DNA of 64,000 nt from Pelagomonas calceolata (GCA_918797485.1 CAKKNE010000002.1:1702501-1766500); one strand, 5' to 3'. Positions 1 through 10,412 are shown, counted from the first letter of the stretch. Translations and numbers: made by a program. The notes: generated by a model not told the origin, from the sequence alone.

Positions 1-870
1 AGAACACATCCTAGTCGTTCGCCGAGACCAAATATTTCAGAGTAGCGGCCCGGGAACATACCCTCGCGCCTCCCGGAAGGCACCGCCCGCGACATTCGCG
101 GATGAGACTTGCGGCTTGTCAAAGTAGACCAGCGATTGATGCCGCCATCTACCGTCCGAATGGGACATCATATCAACTCCAGCCCAGTTTTCATACATGA
201 TCGACGGAACCGGAGCCGACGGCCCGCGCTCGGAGGGCGGGAAAAGAATTCTACTAGACAACTCCCGAGTTTATGTTCGTTTCCTTCCGTTTGGTAGTGG
301 TAGAGGCCATCTAGGCCGTTTGAACAACTACTCATCTATTAAAGGTTCTCCGTTAGAGCCGCGCGAATCGGCATCTCGGCGACTTCGCGTTTACATAAAG
401 ACGAGCCACTATCCTAAACCTGCGAGTATCAGCGACGCCACCATCCAGATGGACCATAACGCCGTTGTTCTATTCACGATCGACCGACTTGCCCGTTCTC
501 CGCGGACGACGGTGCGTAGACGGAGCACCGGAAAGGCCCCAGACCGGTGGTTTATAAAATAAATTTGAGTTTCAGGCGGTTCGGTTATGGGACGGGCCAG
601 GTAACCGGCCTGACTGCCTACTACATTGCTCCGAGACCCCAAGATGCTCGGCGCGCCTCGGCCAACTCCCGAGCCCACGATCTCGTTAATTGGGGCATAT
701 ATCCCGGACCTGCGACCATCAGCGCGTGTACCATCACCATGGACCATGACGCGATCGTTTGTTCCATGATCGACGGACTTACGCGAGGTCCAGATAAAGA
801 TGTTCACGTCCCGAGCGTGGGCAGCCAAAAGTACCCTTCTTATGATGTAGATGTCATGTACTTGTAATTG
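1..870. repeat. Degenerate ~290 bp tandem repeat, about three units
   Basis: A landmark containing gatcgac recurs near 200, 478 and 768, about 280-290 bp apart. The flanks align between units: a segment ending in a variant of atcagcg just before each landmark, and a gttyggt...ggcca...ccg block between landmarks. One further unit-like copy lies near 26283-26380, where about 90 bp match the second unit closely. All frames are short and overlap on both strands without a recognisable domain, so I treat this as decayed repeat DNA rather than a gene. Confidence 0.5.
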
Positions 871-1609
871 ACTATCGCTGGGGTAGTATGGGGTCCGACG
901 AAACCGCTATCACGAGTCCTGGGGGCCCTCGGGTAATTGACGTTTTTGACGGGAACGGGGCGCCATCGGGCCCAAATTGCACACTTTTTTCGGGGCCAGC
1001 TCGGCTCGCGGACGCCCTCCGGGATAGGTCTGGGGTCGGGTAGTCGCCTGCACCGCATGCGCGAGAGCTTGGAGCTCTCCAGCGAGCTCTGGATCCAAAA
1101 CTTTGGGGGATTATGGTAGCTGTCCACGCACTGCCATGAACCTAGCATATGTATCTACCGATGGAAGCTGCCGCGCATGCGGTGTAGGCGCTTGCACGTG
1201 TATAGTACCGACCCTAGGCGACCCCAGGGAGACCTCAAGACCACGAATTGACAGATTTCGGCTGGCGCGGCCGCCGTGGACCATGGCGGCATCGTCGCCG
1301 CGAATAGTAAACACATGCTTTTTCGGCCCCCAGGAAGTGTCCCATTGATCTCTTTGGACCAGTAGCGAACCAAACGACTCAGGGACGGCTGCATTGAGGT
1401 CGCATCCAACACCCCCCCCTAACTGCTTGCACGCGCCATCCTCGATTTGACGCACATCCGCTGTCGTCCGAGTGCTCGCGGTGCCGCAGCGCAACTCAAA
1501 CACTGAGACGTGCTCCGACGCGCTGTACCCATCGCTGTTGCAGCGATACTCGAAAATCGCGTCGCTCAACGCTCAAACAGCATCTCTTGGCACATCCAGG
1601 ACACAAAAT
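871..1609. other. Non-coding stretch, no gene recognised
   Basis: Base composition is lower in GC than the genes to the right. Overlapping short ORFs exist on both strands (the longest is on the minus strand, 1111-1569), but none shows a domain, a leader or a repeat. It probably contains the promoter of the fibrillin-like gene that starts at 1610. Confidence 0.4.
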
Positions 1610-2740
1610 ATGAAAGTGCAGCGCCTCGTCGTCGTCCTCTTCGCCAGCGCTGCAGCGCTCGTCCCGAGCCGCCGCGCGCCGCCGCGGCCGAACAAGCCGA
1701 CGGCGCTCTACAACGCGATCAAGGCGCCGTTCGAGAGCCCGCACGCGCAGCAGTACGTCGTCTGCGCGCGGCGCGCCATCGACGACGGCGCCTTCGACAC
1801 GGCGCGCAAGACCTACGCCTACTACCACGAGCGCCACTCGCTGCGCCACAAGCGCGACGCGGCGAAGATGGTGCTCCGCTGGGCGCTGCTCGAGCAGCGC
1901 GCGCTGAACGCGACGGGCGCGCGCGCGGTCTTCAAGCTCGGGGCGCGCGTCGTCCACGACGAGCTCCGCAACGGCGACGCCGACCTGCGGCGCGCGGCGG
2001 CGACGCTTTTTTGCAGCTGGGGCCTCGCCGAGTACCGCCACCAGCACGAACTGGGGTCCAAGAACGCGCGCGACCGCGCCACGGCGCTCCTGCGCCACGC
2101 GACGACGCTCGACGAGAGCAAGGCGCCCGTCCTGAAGTGGCGCATGTTCTCGGCCACGGAGGAAAAACCACCGACGGAGACGAAGAAGAAGAAGAAGATG
2201 GTGCCGCCGCCGCGGCGCACGCCCATCAACCAGTTGCCGGCCGAGGGCAGCGCGGACGACCCCTTCGCGCTCAACGTCTGGAAGCGGCGCATCCTCGAGC
2301 GCTTCGCGCGGTTCCACGACGACCTGCTGAGCGCCTGCGAGCGCGACGACGCGGCCGCGGTGGAGGCCGCGTGCAAGGTCCTCGAGACGCGGAACGGCAA
2401 GCGCTGCCCGGGGCGGTCCAAGGACCTCGTCGGCGCCTGGACGCTGCGCTGGGCCGCGGGCGCGCGGGCGGCGCGCGAGCCGCTCGTCGTGCGCGGGCCC
2501 GGCGGCGTCGACGCCGTGCCCGACGGGCCGGGCAGCCCCAAGGACCCGTTCCTGGACGTCGGCGCGGCCTACGAGTGCGAGGGCCTCGCCGCGGGGCTGA
2601 CGCCGCGGTCGGACCGGGCGCTCGCGCTGGACGGGGCGCGCGGCGCGCCGGCGGCCTTCGACTGCACGTACCTCGACGAGCGCGTCTGGATCGGCCGCGA
2701 CGACCGCGGCGCGGCCGTCGTCTTCGCGCGCGAGCCGTGA
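1610..2740 (+). CDS. Plastid PAP/fibrillin-domain protein
   Basis: Single-exon protein of about 376 residues. I chose the ATG at 1610 rather than the upstream in-frame ATG at 1472 because it begins a hydrophobic leader (VVVLFASAAALVPSRR) suited to a heterokont plastid-targeting signal. Residues about 50-200 are alpha-helical and TPR/HAT-like, with repeated Ala/Arg-rich helices. A short Lys-rich linker follows. The C-terminal ~130 residues carry the fibrillin hallmarks: LVGAWTLRW near the domain start and the terminal TYLDERVWIGRDDRG, close to the family consensus TYLDxxLRIxRGxxG. Fibrillins bind lipids and carotenoids at plastoglobules and thylakoids. The N-terminal helical part is not typical of the family. 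Domain call fairly secure, role inferred. Confidence 0.6.
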   Translation: MKVQRLVVVLFASAAALVPSRRAPPRPNKPTALYNAIKAPFESPHAQQYVVCARRAIDDGAFDTARKTYAYYHERHSLRHKRDAAKMVLRWALLEQRALNATGARAVFKLGARVVHDELRNGDADLRRAAATLFCSWGLAEYRHQHELGSKNARDRATALLRHATTLDESKAPVLKWRMFSATEEKPPTETKKKKKMVPPPRRTPINQLPAEGSADDPFALNVWKRRILERFARFHDDLLSACERDDAAAVEAACKVLETRNGKRCPGRSKDLVGAWTLRWAAGARAAREPLVVRGPGGVDAVPDGPGSPKDPFLDVGAAYECEGLAAGLTPRSDRALALDGARGAPAAFDCTYLDERVWIGRDDRGAAVVFAREP

Positions 2741-3144
2741 GTAGGGACCACATGTTTTACTCTCTAGGGAAGCGGGGACGCTCCTTGCGAGGAATATGCG
2801 GCGCGTGAGCTCCCCTTTGTGAGCATTTGTATGATCTACTGGGTGCAAGACGGTCACTTGTCGCGTCGACGGCGTCATGGAGGATGGCGAAGCTTCCACG
2901 TTACCCGTACACAAGCTCAGGCTCAGGCTAGTTACGTCGCGGGGTCCCCCGTACCCCTCCCGCTCCCTGGCTAGTGTCTTACATGTCGCTAGCGCGATTA
3001 AACTCACGACTCATGCTGGACGTCGCGGGTCCCTACCTTGCGCCTGAAATAAAACAACCCGAATCAAAGGCTCCACGCACGCGTGCGCCGATCCGCGAAG
3101 CTGTCTGACGAGCACGAGTCTGCGAGGAGAGTAGCAGCACAAGC
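2741..3144. other. Intergenic, contains a dispersed repeat
   Basis: About 400 bp between two + strand genes. Positions about 2905-2985 are the reverse complement of about 58345-58445, including a ctcagg hexamer run and a cgtcgcggggtccccc core. No coding potential seen otherwise. Confidence 0.5.
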
Positions 3145-4355
3145 ATGCGCAAGTGGGTCCTCGGCGGCTGCCTGTGCGTCGCGTCGACATCGAACAATCC
3201 CTGCGACGAGGCCGTCGCGGCGGCGAAGGTAATAGACGTCCACGCGGCGCAGAAGCACCTCGCCGTCGCGCGCGAGCACGACCTGCCCTGCGTCGCGGAC
3301 GTCGGCGCGTGGGCGCTGCGCGTGGCCCAGGCCGGCCAGCGCGCGGTCGAGCAGGGCGACGCGCGTCGGGCGCCGCCCCTCCTCGGCGCCGCCTGGGCGC
3401 TCGCGCCGATCGACGAGTCGCTCACGGCCAAGTACATTACCGCTCTCGGCTTCGCGGACGCGCCGGAGCGGACCGCCAAGGACGCCTTGCCGGACCGCGC
3501 CGCCCGCGTGCTGGACGACGCCATGGCGCGCGGGGTGTGGAGGGACCCGCTCCAGCGGCCGGGCGAATTCGACGCGGCGCTGCCGTCGCTGGGCGGCTGG
3601 CCGGAGGCGTCGCCGCCCGTGCGCGCGTGCATCGCCGACCTGGAGCGCGCGTACGCCGAAAACGGCGCCGCGTTCCGCGCCGAGGCGCTCGCGCTCCTGG
3701 AGGCGCGGGGCTACGAGGCGCACGAGGGCCTCCAGGACCCGGCGAAACCGAAATGGTCCTACGCCGACGTCGACGACTCTACGTTAGAGGTGAGCCGGCC
3801 GACGATCGACAGGGCGGTGGCGGCCTGTGTGGAAAGCAACCAGTGCGTCGGGTGCACCCGACAATTCTTCACTAAGTCATTTCTCGGCGATGATGCGGCC
3901 GTCCTGGCTTGGTCGAGCGGTGAGAAACGAGCACCACCATGCTATCGAGCAGGCATCGCGTCGATGGCGTGGAGGTCGACGCGACCACTCAGCACGAACG
4001 CGCCGTAAAATTTTGATTTCCGCAGGTGGCGGCCGTGAGGCGGACGTGCGGCCTCCAAGCCGCGGGGATCTCGCGGCTCGAGCCTGGCTCCGCCATCCGG
4101 CCGCACACGGGCCCGACGAACCGCCGCTGGACGCTGCACCTCGGCCTGGTCGTCGACGCGGCCGACGTCGAAAGGCTCACGCTGACGGTCGCGGGCACGG
4201 CGCGGGCGGGCGCCTGGGTCCAGGGGAAGGTCGTGCTCTTCGACGACTCCTACGAGCACGACGTCGTCCACGCGGGCGCGCGCGACCGCGTCGTCCTGGA
4301 CCTGTCCGTCGACCACCCGTCCTTTTTCCTCCGGGGCGGCCGCGGCGAGCTCTAG
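3145..4355 (+). CDS. Aspartyl/asparaginyl beta-hydroxylase-family protein, copy A (introner-interrupted)
   Basis: Two exons, 3145-3816 and 4026-4355, about 333 residues. The N-terminal part is helical and TPR-like and contains WRDPLQRPGEFD, like the region preceding the catalytic fold in Asp/Asn beta-hydroxylases. The C-terminal fold has HTGPTN then NRRWTLHLGL, GKVVLFDDSYEHDV and DRVVLDLSVDHP; these carry the two iron-binding His and the 2-oxoglutarate Arg expected in this Fe(II)/2OG family (PF05118). Paralogue B at 14538-15518 (minus) is intron-free at the same site, so the exon junction is certain in position. Copy A ends FFLRGGRGEL, unlike B. The Cys-rich hydrophobic start may be a secretion signal. 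Substrate unknown. Confidence 0.75.
3817..4025 (+). mobile_element. Introner element (intron with TSD and terminal inverted repeats)
   Basis: A 200-nt insert (3826-4025) follows gtggcggcc at 3817-3825 and is followed by gtggcggcc at 4026-4034, a 9-10 nt target-site duplication. The insert begins tgtgtggaaagcaac and ends gatttccgca(g), whose reverse complement is tgcggaaatcaaa, so the ends form imperfect inverted repeats. Splicing from the GT in the first duplication copy to the AG before the second restores an uninterrupted frame. Paralogue B has no insert here. This matches the known DNA-transposon-like introners of pelagophytes. Confidence 0.85.
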
Positions 4356-4431
4356 TAGGCGCGTAATTCTGTTGTGTGTTTGACCTCATGCGCAGCATTT
4401 TTAAGTGCGGCGCGGGGGGTGGGGGTGGGAG

Positions 4432-5073
4432 TTACGCGAGCAGGAGCGCGAGGACGGCTGCGGCGACGCCGAGGGGCGTCGCGGCCGCGCCGTCTGAGCC
4501 CTCCGCGGGCGCGGGCGGCGCGACCACGGGCGGGGGCGCGGCCGTTGGCTTCGTCGTCGGCGCGACCGGCGCCGCCGTCGGTGCGGGCGAGGGCGCCAGC
4601 AGCGCGTAGCCGCGGGTCCCGTCGCGGAGGCACGCGTCGTCGGCGGCGCGAACGGCCGCACCGTCGGCGCCCTCAATCTCGATGACCTTCATCATACCTT
4701 GATCCGAATGGACATAGTTGTGGCAGTGGACGACCATCGGCCCGGCGAAACGGTCGGTGTAGAACCGGAGGCCTGCGCTCCGCGAGGGCTCGAAGAGCGT
4801 GTCGTGCCAGTCGCCAACGCGGAAGTAGTTCGCGTCCCGCGCGCCGATGCTCGTGAGCTGGAAGTGGTTCACATGGAGGTGTATGGCATGCTCGTTGAGC
4901 GAGTCCGCGACGACGTCCACGAGCGTGCCCGCCGGCACCCGGTTCCATCGCTTGTCTGGTTCCTCAGGGAACCCGCCGCCCCAGTCGCCCACGCTGAGGA
5001 AGAGAGTCGCGTCCGGCGTCTCGGCGCGCGTGTCGCTCAGGTAGCACGGCCGCTCCGTGGCGACTCGCCCCAC
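4432..5073 (-). pseudogene. C-terminal fragment of a multicopper oxidase (ferroxidase type)
   Basis: About 210 residues survive of a protein family usually 500-1000 long. Seen: HAIHLHVNHFQL, the H-x-H-x-x-H copper cluster, and GPMVVHCHNYVHSDQGMM, the HCHxxxHxxxGMM signature with type 1 and type 3 copper ligands. A Pro/Ala-rich linker and a hydrophobic tail ending VLALLLA suggest anchoring at the cell surface. The N-terminal cupredoxin domains are missing: the reading stops being multicopper oxidase about where the FEA1-like gene on the opposite strand begins, near 5060. Multicopper oxidases act as ferroxidases in algal high-affinity iron uptake; that role here is inferred from the neighbours. 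It could also be the end of a longer gene broken by assembly. Confidence 0.7.
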
Positions 5074-5785
5074 GCCTGGGACGACGGGCGCCGCGCCGCA
5101 CGCCTGGGACGAGGGCGTCGCGTTCTACGCCGGGTCCCTCGAGGGCGAGGCCGGCACGGGCTCCGGCGGCCAGCTCCTGCACAACCTCGCGCAGAAGCGC
5201 TGCGGCCGCATGGACACGTGCGACGCCGACGGCATGGCCGAGGCGAACGTGGAGATCTACAAGCTCTTCGACCAGGGCCGCGACGAGATCCAGGCCGAAA
5301 AGTGCGAGGAAGCGGCGGCCACGCTCAAAAAGATCATCCCGCTCATGACGCTGCCGCTCGTCCAGGGCACGGTCGAGTACGCGTACAAGTCGGACCCGAA
5401 GTCGACGTACGACTGCAAGCACCAGGCCGAGGGCGAGCGGGACTGCCTCAAGGAGTGGGCCGAGGGCTGGGCCTTCGCGGCGGCGGCGCTCCCGCAGATC
5501 GCCAAGTGCGACGCCGACGCCGCCGAGGTCGTCCGCAAGAACCTCGAGGTGCCGCCCGCGGGGGGCAAGGCGGGCGACCAGGTCCCGGACGGCTACATGA
5601 AGGTCAAGGAGGCCGTCGAGGGCACGTACGAGTGCCTCGGCATCACGTGCGAGCAGGTCGGCGTGTTCGACGCGGAGAATTCCGGCATGGAGGTGTGCAC
5701 GGGCGGCGGCAGCTCCGACGCCGCGCTGGGCCTCCGCGCGTCCCTCCTCGCGGCGCTCGCGGCGCTCGCTGCCTACGCGCTCTAG
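5057..5785 (+). pseudogene. FEA1/phytotransferrin-like protein 1, N-terminally truncated
   Basis: Only the C-terminal half is present, about 240 residues beginning at APHAWDEGVAFYAGSL, compared with about 434 and 464 for the two paralogues at 10843-12356 and 12688-14152. It retains the two EGWAF-type motifs (DEGVAFYAGSL and AEGWAFAAAALPQ), conserved Cys residues and a hydrophobic C-terminal tail (ASLLAALAALAAYAL) typical of a membrane or GPI-type anchor. No signal peptide remains. The truncation coincides with the 5' truncation of the divergent multicopper oxidase. FEA1/ISIP2A-type proteins concentrate iron at the cell surface; the family assignment is from motif memory and context, not a search. 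Confidence 0.55.
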
Positions 5786-5987
5786 ACGCGACCGCGCCCT
5801 TCCCTTCCCCACGACCTACTAAAAACGCATCAGCGCGTTAGAAGTTCCCTAGCAGATCGTACGCTAGATAGAGCATACATACTAGTCTTACTCAGGGCGA
5901 GAGGCACTCAGCAGTGCTTTTGCGCGCGCCGCGACGCAGCCAAACGGCTTGGGGCTGCCAGCACGCAACTTCACGCCAGTCAATTTC
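5786..5987. other. Intergenic spacer upstream of the SSD transporter
   Basis: About 200 bp, locally AT-richer (5820-5890). Probably holds the 3' end of the FEA1-like fragment and the promoter of the transporter at 5988. No motif recognised. Confidence 0.4.
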
Positions 5988-8900
5988 ATGGGGGATGACG
6001 GCTGCGCCGCGGGCCGGGGCGCGACGCCGTCGGAGATCGTGTGGGTGCTCGCCCCGGTCATAGCAATCGTCTGCGCCATGGCCTTCTTCGGCGCGCGGCG
6101 CTTCGGGCTGATCGGCGGGCGCCCGGCGGCGGCGGACCGGCGCCCCGAGGCGTTCGCCGCCGACCTGGTCGTCTCGCACCCCCTGAAGGTCATCGCCCTC
6201 AACGTGTGGCTGATCACTGCGCTGTCGGTCCTGTGTGGAAATCGATTGGATCGTGGGAGGTGATTTCCACACAGGTCAGTCTCGGCCTTCGTCGACGTCG
6301 GCTGCGGCGAGCTGCGCGAGTCCATCGACGTGCTGCTGGACGTGGACGCCTACACGAAGGCGGACAATCGCGCGTCGGAGTGGTACTCCGCGTTCGAGGC
6401 CGCGAAGGCCGACACGCGGTACTGTACCGGGAGGTTGACGCGGCGGCGCCTCGGGGAGTCGTCCGGCGCCCGCATCGACACGCTCACGCTGGTGTACCTG
6501 CGGAAACCGCTGCACCAGGACGCTATTCGGTCGCCCGCGCTCCACGACGCGCAGCGGGTCGAGAAGGATTTGATCCTCACCGTCTTTGGGGGCCAGGGCT
6601 GGCGCGACCACTGCCTCCCCTTGCACTGGAACGACACAGCTTCTTCACGAGTCTGCGCGCCCTGGGCGCGCGACTCGAGCGTTCCCTACTACTGGACGGG
6701 CTCGGGACTCACGACGGACTCGAAATTGCGAGACGTGGAACAGGTCACGACCTGGATGGCCCAGACGGGCGTCGGCAACGCGTTCTTCTCGGCGAATTTT
6801 GGGACCGTCCGCCCGGGGTCGGAGATTGTGCGCTCCACGTTCACGTTCTTGGCCACGGACGAGGTCGAGTTCAAGACGTGGCTCGTCGACCACGTCTGGC
6901 CGAAAATACTCCAGGAATGGGAGACGTCGTCGTCGTCGATGCGGCTGCTGTGGCTGCAGGGCGACATCAACGACGCGGAGGTGGCGTCCGCGCTGGGGCT
7001 CGACATGGTGCTTTGCGGCATCGCGCTGGTGCTTGTGTTCGCGGCGCTCATCGCGCACATGCGCTCGCCGGTGCTGGCGATCGTCGCGATGGGCCAGGTC
7101 CTGGTGTCGATCCCCGTCGCGCAGTACTTCTACCTGCGCGTCTTCGACGTCTACATCATCTACCTGCTGAACTTTCTCAGCGTGTTCATCGTGGCGGGCA
7201 TCGGCGCCGACGACGCGTTCCTGTTTTTCGACACGCTCGCGCAGACCATGGTCGAGCGGCAGCACAAGCGGGACGGGCTCCGGCGCGTGACGGCGCTCCA
7301 AGACTACAAGGGCGACCGCAAGGACGAGCTGAGCTTCAAGACGGGCGACGTATTGATCGTCGAAGACGAGGCCGGCGACGGCTGGTGGCGCGGCCGCCTG
7401 GCCGTCGGCGTCGGCAAGTTCCCCGCAAGGTACGTCGCGCCCTGCGAGGGGCCGCGGCGTGTCACTGCGATCGTCGACCGTAGTCCCCGATGTCGTACGG
7501 AAGAGGGCGAGCTCTTCTTCCAGACGGGCGCCAATATCCTGGTGGAGGACGACTCGGACGCGACGACGTGGCGCGGGTCCCTCGAGACCGGGGGCGCCTC
7601 CGGCCGGTTCCCGGCCGCGAACGTCGTCGGCGGGAAGCGCTACAAGGCCAGGTTCGACTGCGACGCCGACGCGCCCGACGAGCTCGGCTTCTACGAAGGC
7701 GACGTCATCGAGGTCTCCGATCAATCGGACCCGGACTGGTGGGTCGGGTCCCTAGTGCACGCCAAGGGCGTCTTCCCGGCGACGCACGTGGCCGCCGACG
7801 ACGAGACGGAGGCGTTCGACGCCGTCGGGCGCCACGCGCTCGCGGAGGCGTACCGGCGCGCCGGCGCGTCGATGGCGACGACGTCGGTCACGTCGGCGGC
7901 CGCCTTCTATGCGCTCGCCGTGTCGGAGCTGCCAGCGATCCAGGCGTTCGGCATCTTCACGGGCACGCTCATCATGGTCAACTTCGTCCTCGTCGTCTCG
8001 GTCTTTCCCGCCGTACTGGTCCTCTTCCCGCGCTCGCTGCGCGCGGGCCGCCCGAAGCCGGCGGAGCTTCCCATCGTGGACGCGGAGAACGCGACGCCGG
8101 CGCCCGACCGGCCCCAGAAAGACGTGCTCAACCCCCTGGTCCGGGGCCTCGGCCAGAACGTGCGGAAGTTCCTCGACCGGCCAGCCGTCAAGTACGTGAC
8201 GAGCTCGCTGCACGCCGCGCAGGAAAAAGTTGGAAGGGGTCTGGACCGCGTGTCCGAGGCGATCGCGCCCAGCTCGAAACGCGGAAGGTTCCTCGACCGC
8301 GACCGCGCGGGAGGCTCGCGGTGGCGCCAGACGCTCCAGGCAGAGGTTGACGCCGGCAAGATGGGCTGCCTCGACCGCTTCTTTGGCGTGAGCCTACCCG
8401 GCATTCTCGTAAAGCGCGCGGGGCTGATCGCGGTGCTCACGGTCGCGATGTTGGTCGCCGCCGCGCTGAGCGTAGGGCTCGTCGCGTCCGTCGACTACGC
8501 GCCGCCGCGCTTCTTTCGGCGCGACCACAACCTGGGCCTCGTCTATCAAATCCGGGACAAGTACTTCCCGGCGGACGGCGGCGTCGCGACGCTGCTCGGG
8601 GAGGCCGCCGGCGACGAAAACTACGAGTACGGTTCAGCGACCCAGCGCGGGACGGGTGGCTACGACGAGACGCAGTGGAGCCCGCAGTGCTCCGACAAGG
8701 TCGGCACGAACGGCGAAATATGCTCCGGGCACGGCACCTGCGCCCACACGACCGGGTTTTGTCAGTGTTACGACGGCTACATGGGCTTGATGTGTGATTC
8801 TCTTGACGAGGAGTACACGGAATCGCCAGTGTCATCGCCGCCGACGGTAACGCCCCGCCCGACGCCGACGCCGGTGCCAACGGTCAAATTCGGCGCACCG

Positions 8901-10412
8901 ACGCCAAGCCCGAACGCGGCGGTCGCGGGCCCGTCGACGACGCCTGCGCCGGCGGCGGGCGCCGCGCCCGCGCCCGCGCCCTCGCCCGCGTCGCCCTCGC
9001 CCGCGTCGCCCTCGCCCGGCTCGCCCTCGCCCGGCCCTCCCTCGGGGGATTCGGGAGGCGGTGCCGCTTCGGTGTGCAGCGAGAACGCGTGCGGCCGCTG
9101 CTCGTGCAACTCGAATGGCTGTCAGACGGCAGATGGCGCGTGCGATTGCTTCCCGGACTACCGTGGCGATAAATGCGAGTTCTATTACCCCTTCGACCTC
9201 CAGCACACGATCACGCTAGACGTCGTGCAGGGCGTGCGGTCGCGGCCCGGCCGCCAGTCGGACGCGCATCCGCACGGCCGACCGCGGTACTGGCGGTCGT
9301 ACGACTGGTCCAACCCGAACGTGCAGATCTTCGCGCGCGACGCGTGCGCCGACCACGCCAAACACTCGCATCTCAAAATGCGCCGCGAGGACTCGGCCTG
9401 TATTGTTGAAATATTCGAAGCCTCCTGGCTCGTCCCGAAGCAAAAGGCGTTGCCGCTCTCGCCGTTTGAGTTCGAGACGGAGTTCCTGGCCTACGTCGAC
9501 AGCAACCCCACGGTAGGCCTTGGCGGTGACTCGATCCTCGACTACGTCGGCGTCGACTGCGACGCCGGAGGCGCGCGGACGGTCCGCTGGATGCGGGACC
9601 GAATCCTCTTGGACGTGCGGCCGGACGCAGCGCTTTCGACGCGCGCCGAGATCTACCGGAACTGGGTGCGGTACCTGCGCCGCCGCGACCACGGAAAGCC
9701 GCACGGCGCCACGCGCTCGGTGCTCTCGTCCAATAACTATGTGCTCACGGCGCTGGTCGGCGGCGTCATCCGCGACACATTGATCGGCGCCGCCGTTGCG
9801 CTCGCGTGCGCGTACCTCTGCGTCCTCGTCGCGTCGGGCTCGCTCGGCCACACGACGCTCGTCTTCTCGCTGGTCGTCGCCGAGTGCCTCGTGCTCACGT
9901 TCACGGTCACGTGCCTGCTGGGCTACGAGATCGGCATCATCGAGGCGGTCTCGATGCCCATCTTCCTGGGTCTGTCCATCGACTACTCGTTCCACGTCGA
10001 CCACGCCTACCGCGTCGCGGCGCACGACAACCCCAACGCCGAGCCGGCGAGGCTCGTGCGGCGCGCGCTGGAGACCGTCGGCGCTCCAGTCTTCGCGGCG
10101 GCGTTGACGACGTTCTCGTCGACGTTCGTCCTCATCTTCGCGCGGCTCCTGCCGTTCTCGAGGCTTGGCGTCATCGCGTCGATCAACACGACCTACGCGG
10201 CCCTGACGGCCCTCGTCGTCCTCCCGTGCTTCCTGCACCTGATGCCGTGCCTCCGGCGAGAGCAGGGCTGTTGGCAACGACCGCGGCCAAAACTACAGAA
10301 GCTCGCGCGGCGCTCGCGTAGCCTTCTGCGCAGCCTCAGCCCGGCGCCCCGCCCCCGGACGCGGCCGGCGGATCTCGAGATGAAGCTCGTCAAAATCACG
10401 CCCGGCGTATGA
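5988..10412 (+). CDS. Patched/Dispatched-like RND transporter with three SH3 and two EGF-like domains
   Basis: Two exons (5988-about 6232 and about 6275-10412), about 1460 residues. I chose the ATG at 5988 because a membrane helix ([19 protein letters not shown]) follows at once. The first membrane bundle contains [10 protein letters not shown], the sterol-sensing-domain/RND signature, and the second [14 protein letters not shown]. Between helices of the first bundle sit three SH3 domains: residues about 418-470 ([15 protein letters not shown]...WWRGRL), 475-535 (TTWRGSL...GRFPAANV) and 537-590 ([13 protein letters not shown]...WWVGSL). The large second luminal loop has EGF-like modules at about 887-925 and 1014-1053 joined by a PT-rich linker. 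Likely moves or senses a lipid or lipidated ligand by family analogy; cargo unknown. Confidence 0.75.
6231..6274 (+). mobile_element. 44-bp introner with perfect 13-bp terminal inverted repeats
   Basis: Left end ctgtgtggaaatc (6231-6243) and right end gatttccacacag (6262-6274) are perfect reverse complements around an 18-nt core. The transporter frame is continuous only if about 6233-6274 (GT...AG, 42 nt) is spliced out; a donor at 6235 with acceptor at 6279 also restores frame. Flanking gtcggtc and gtcagtc suggest an imperfect target-site duplication. The ends match those of the introner at 3826-4025. Confidence 0.75.

Noticed and set aside
1496-3007. Long antisense ORF (503 aa) opposite the fibrillin-like gene
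   Set aside because: Arg/Ala/Val-rich composition is what a GC-rich gene gives in its complementary frame; no domain, and the opposite strand has a recognisable protein.
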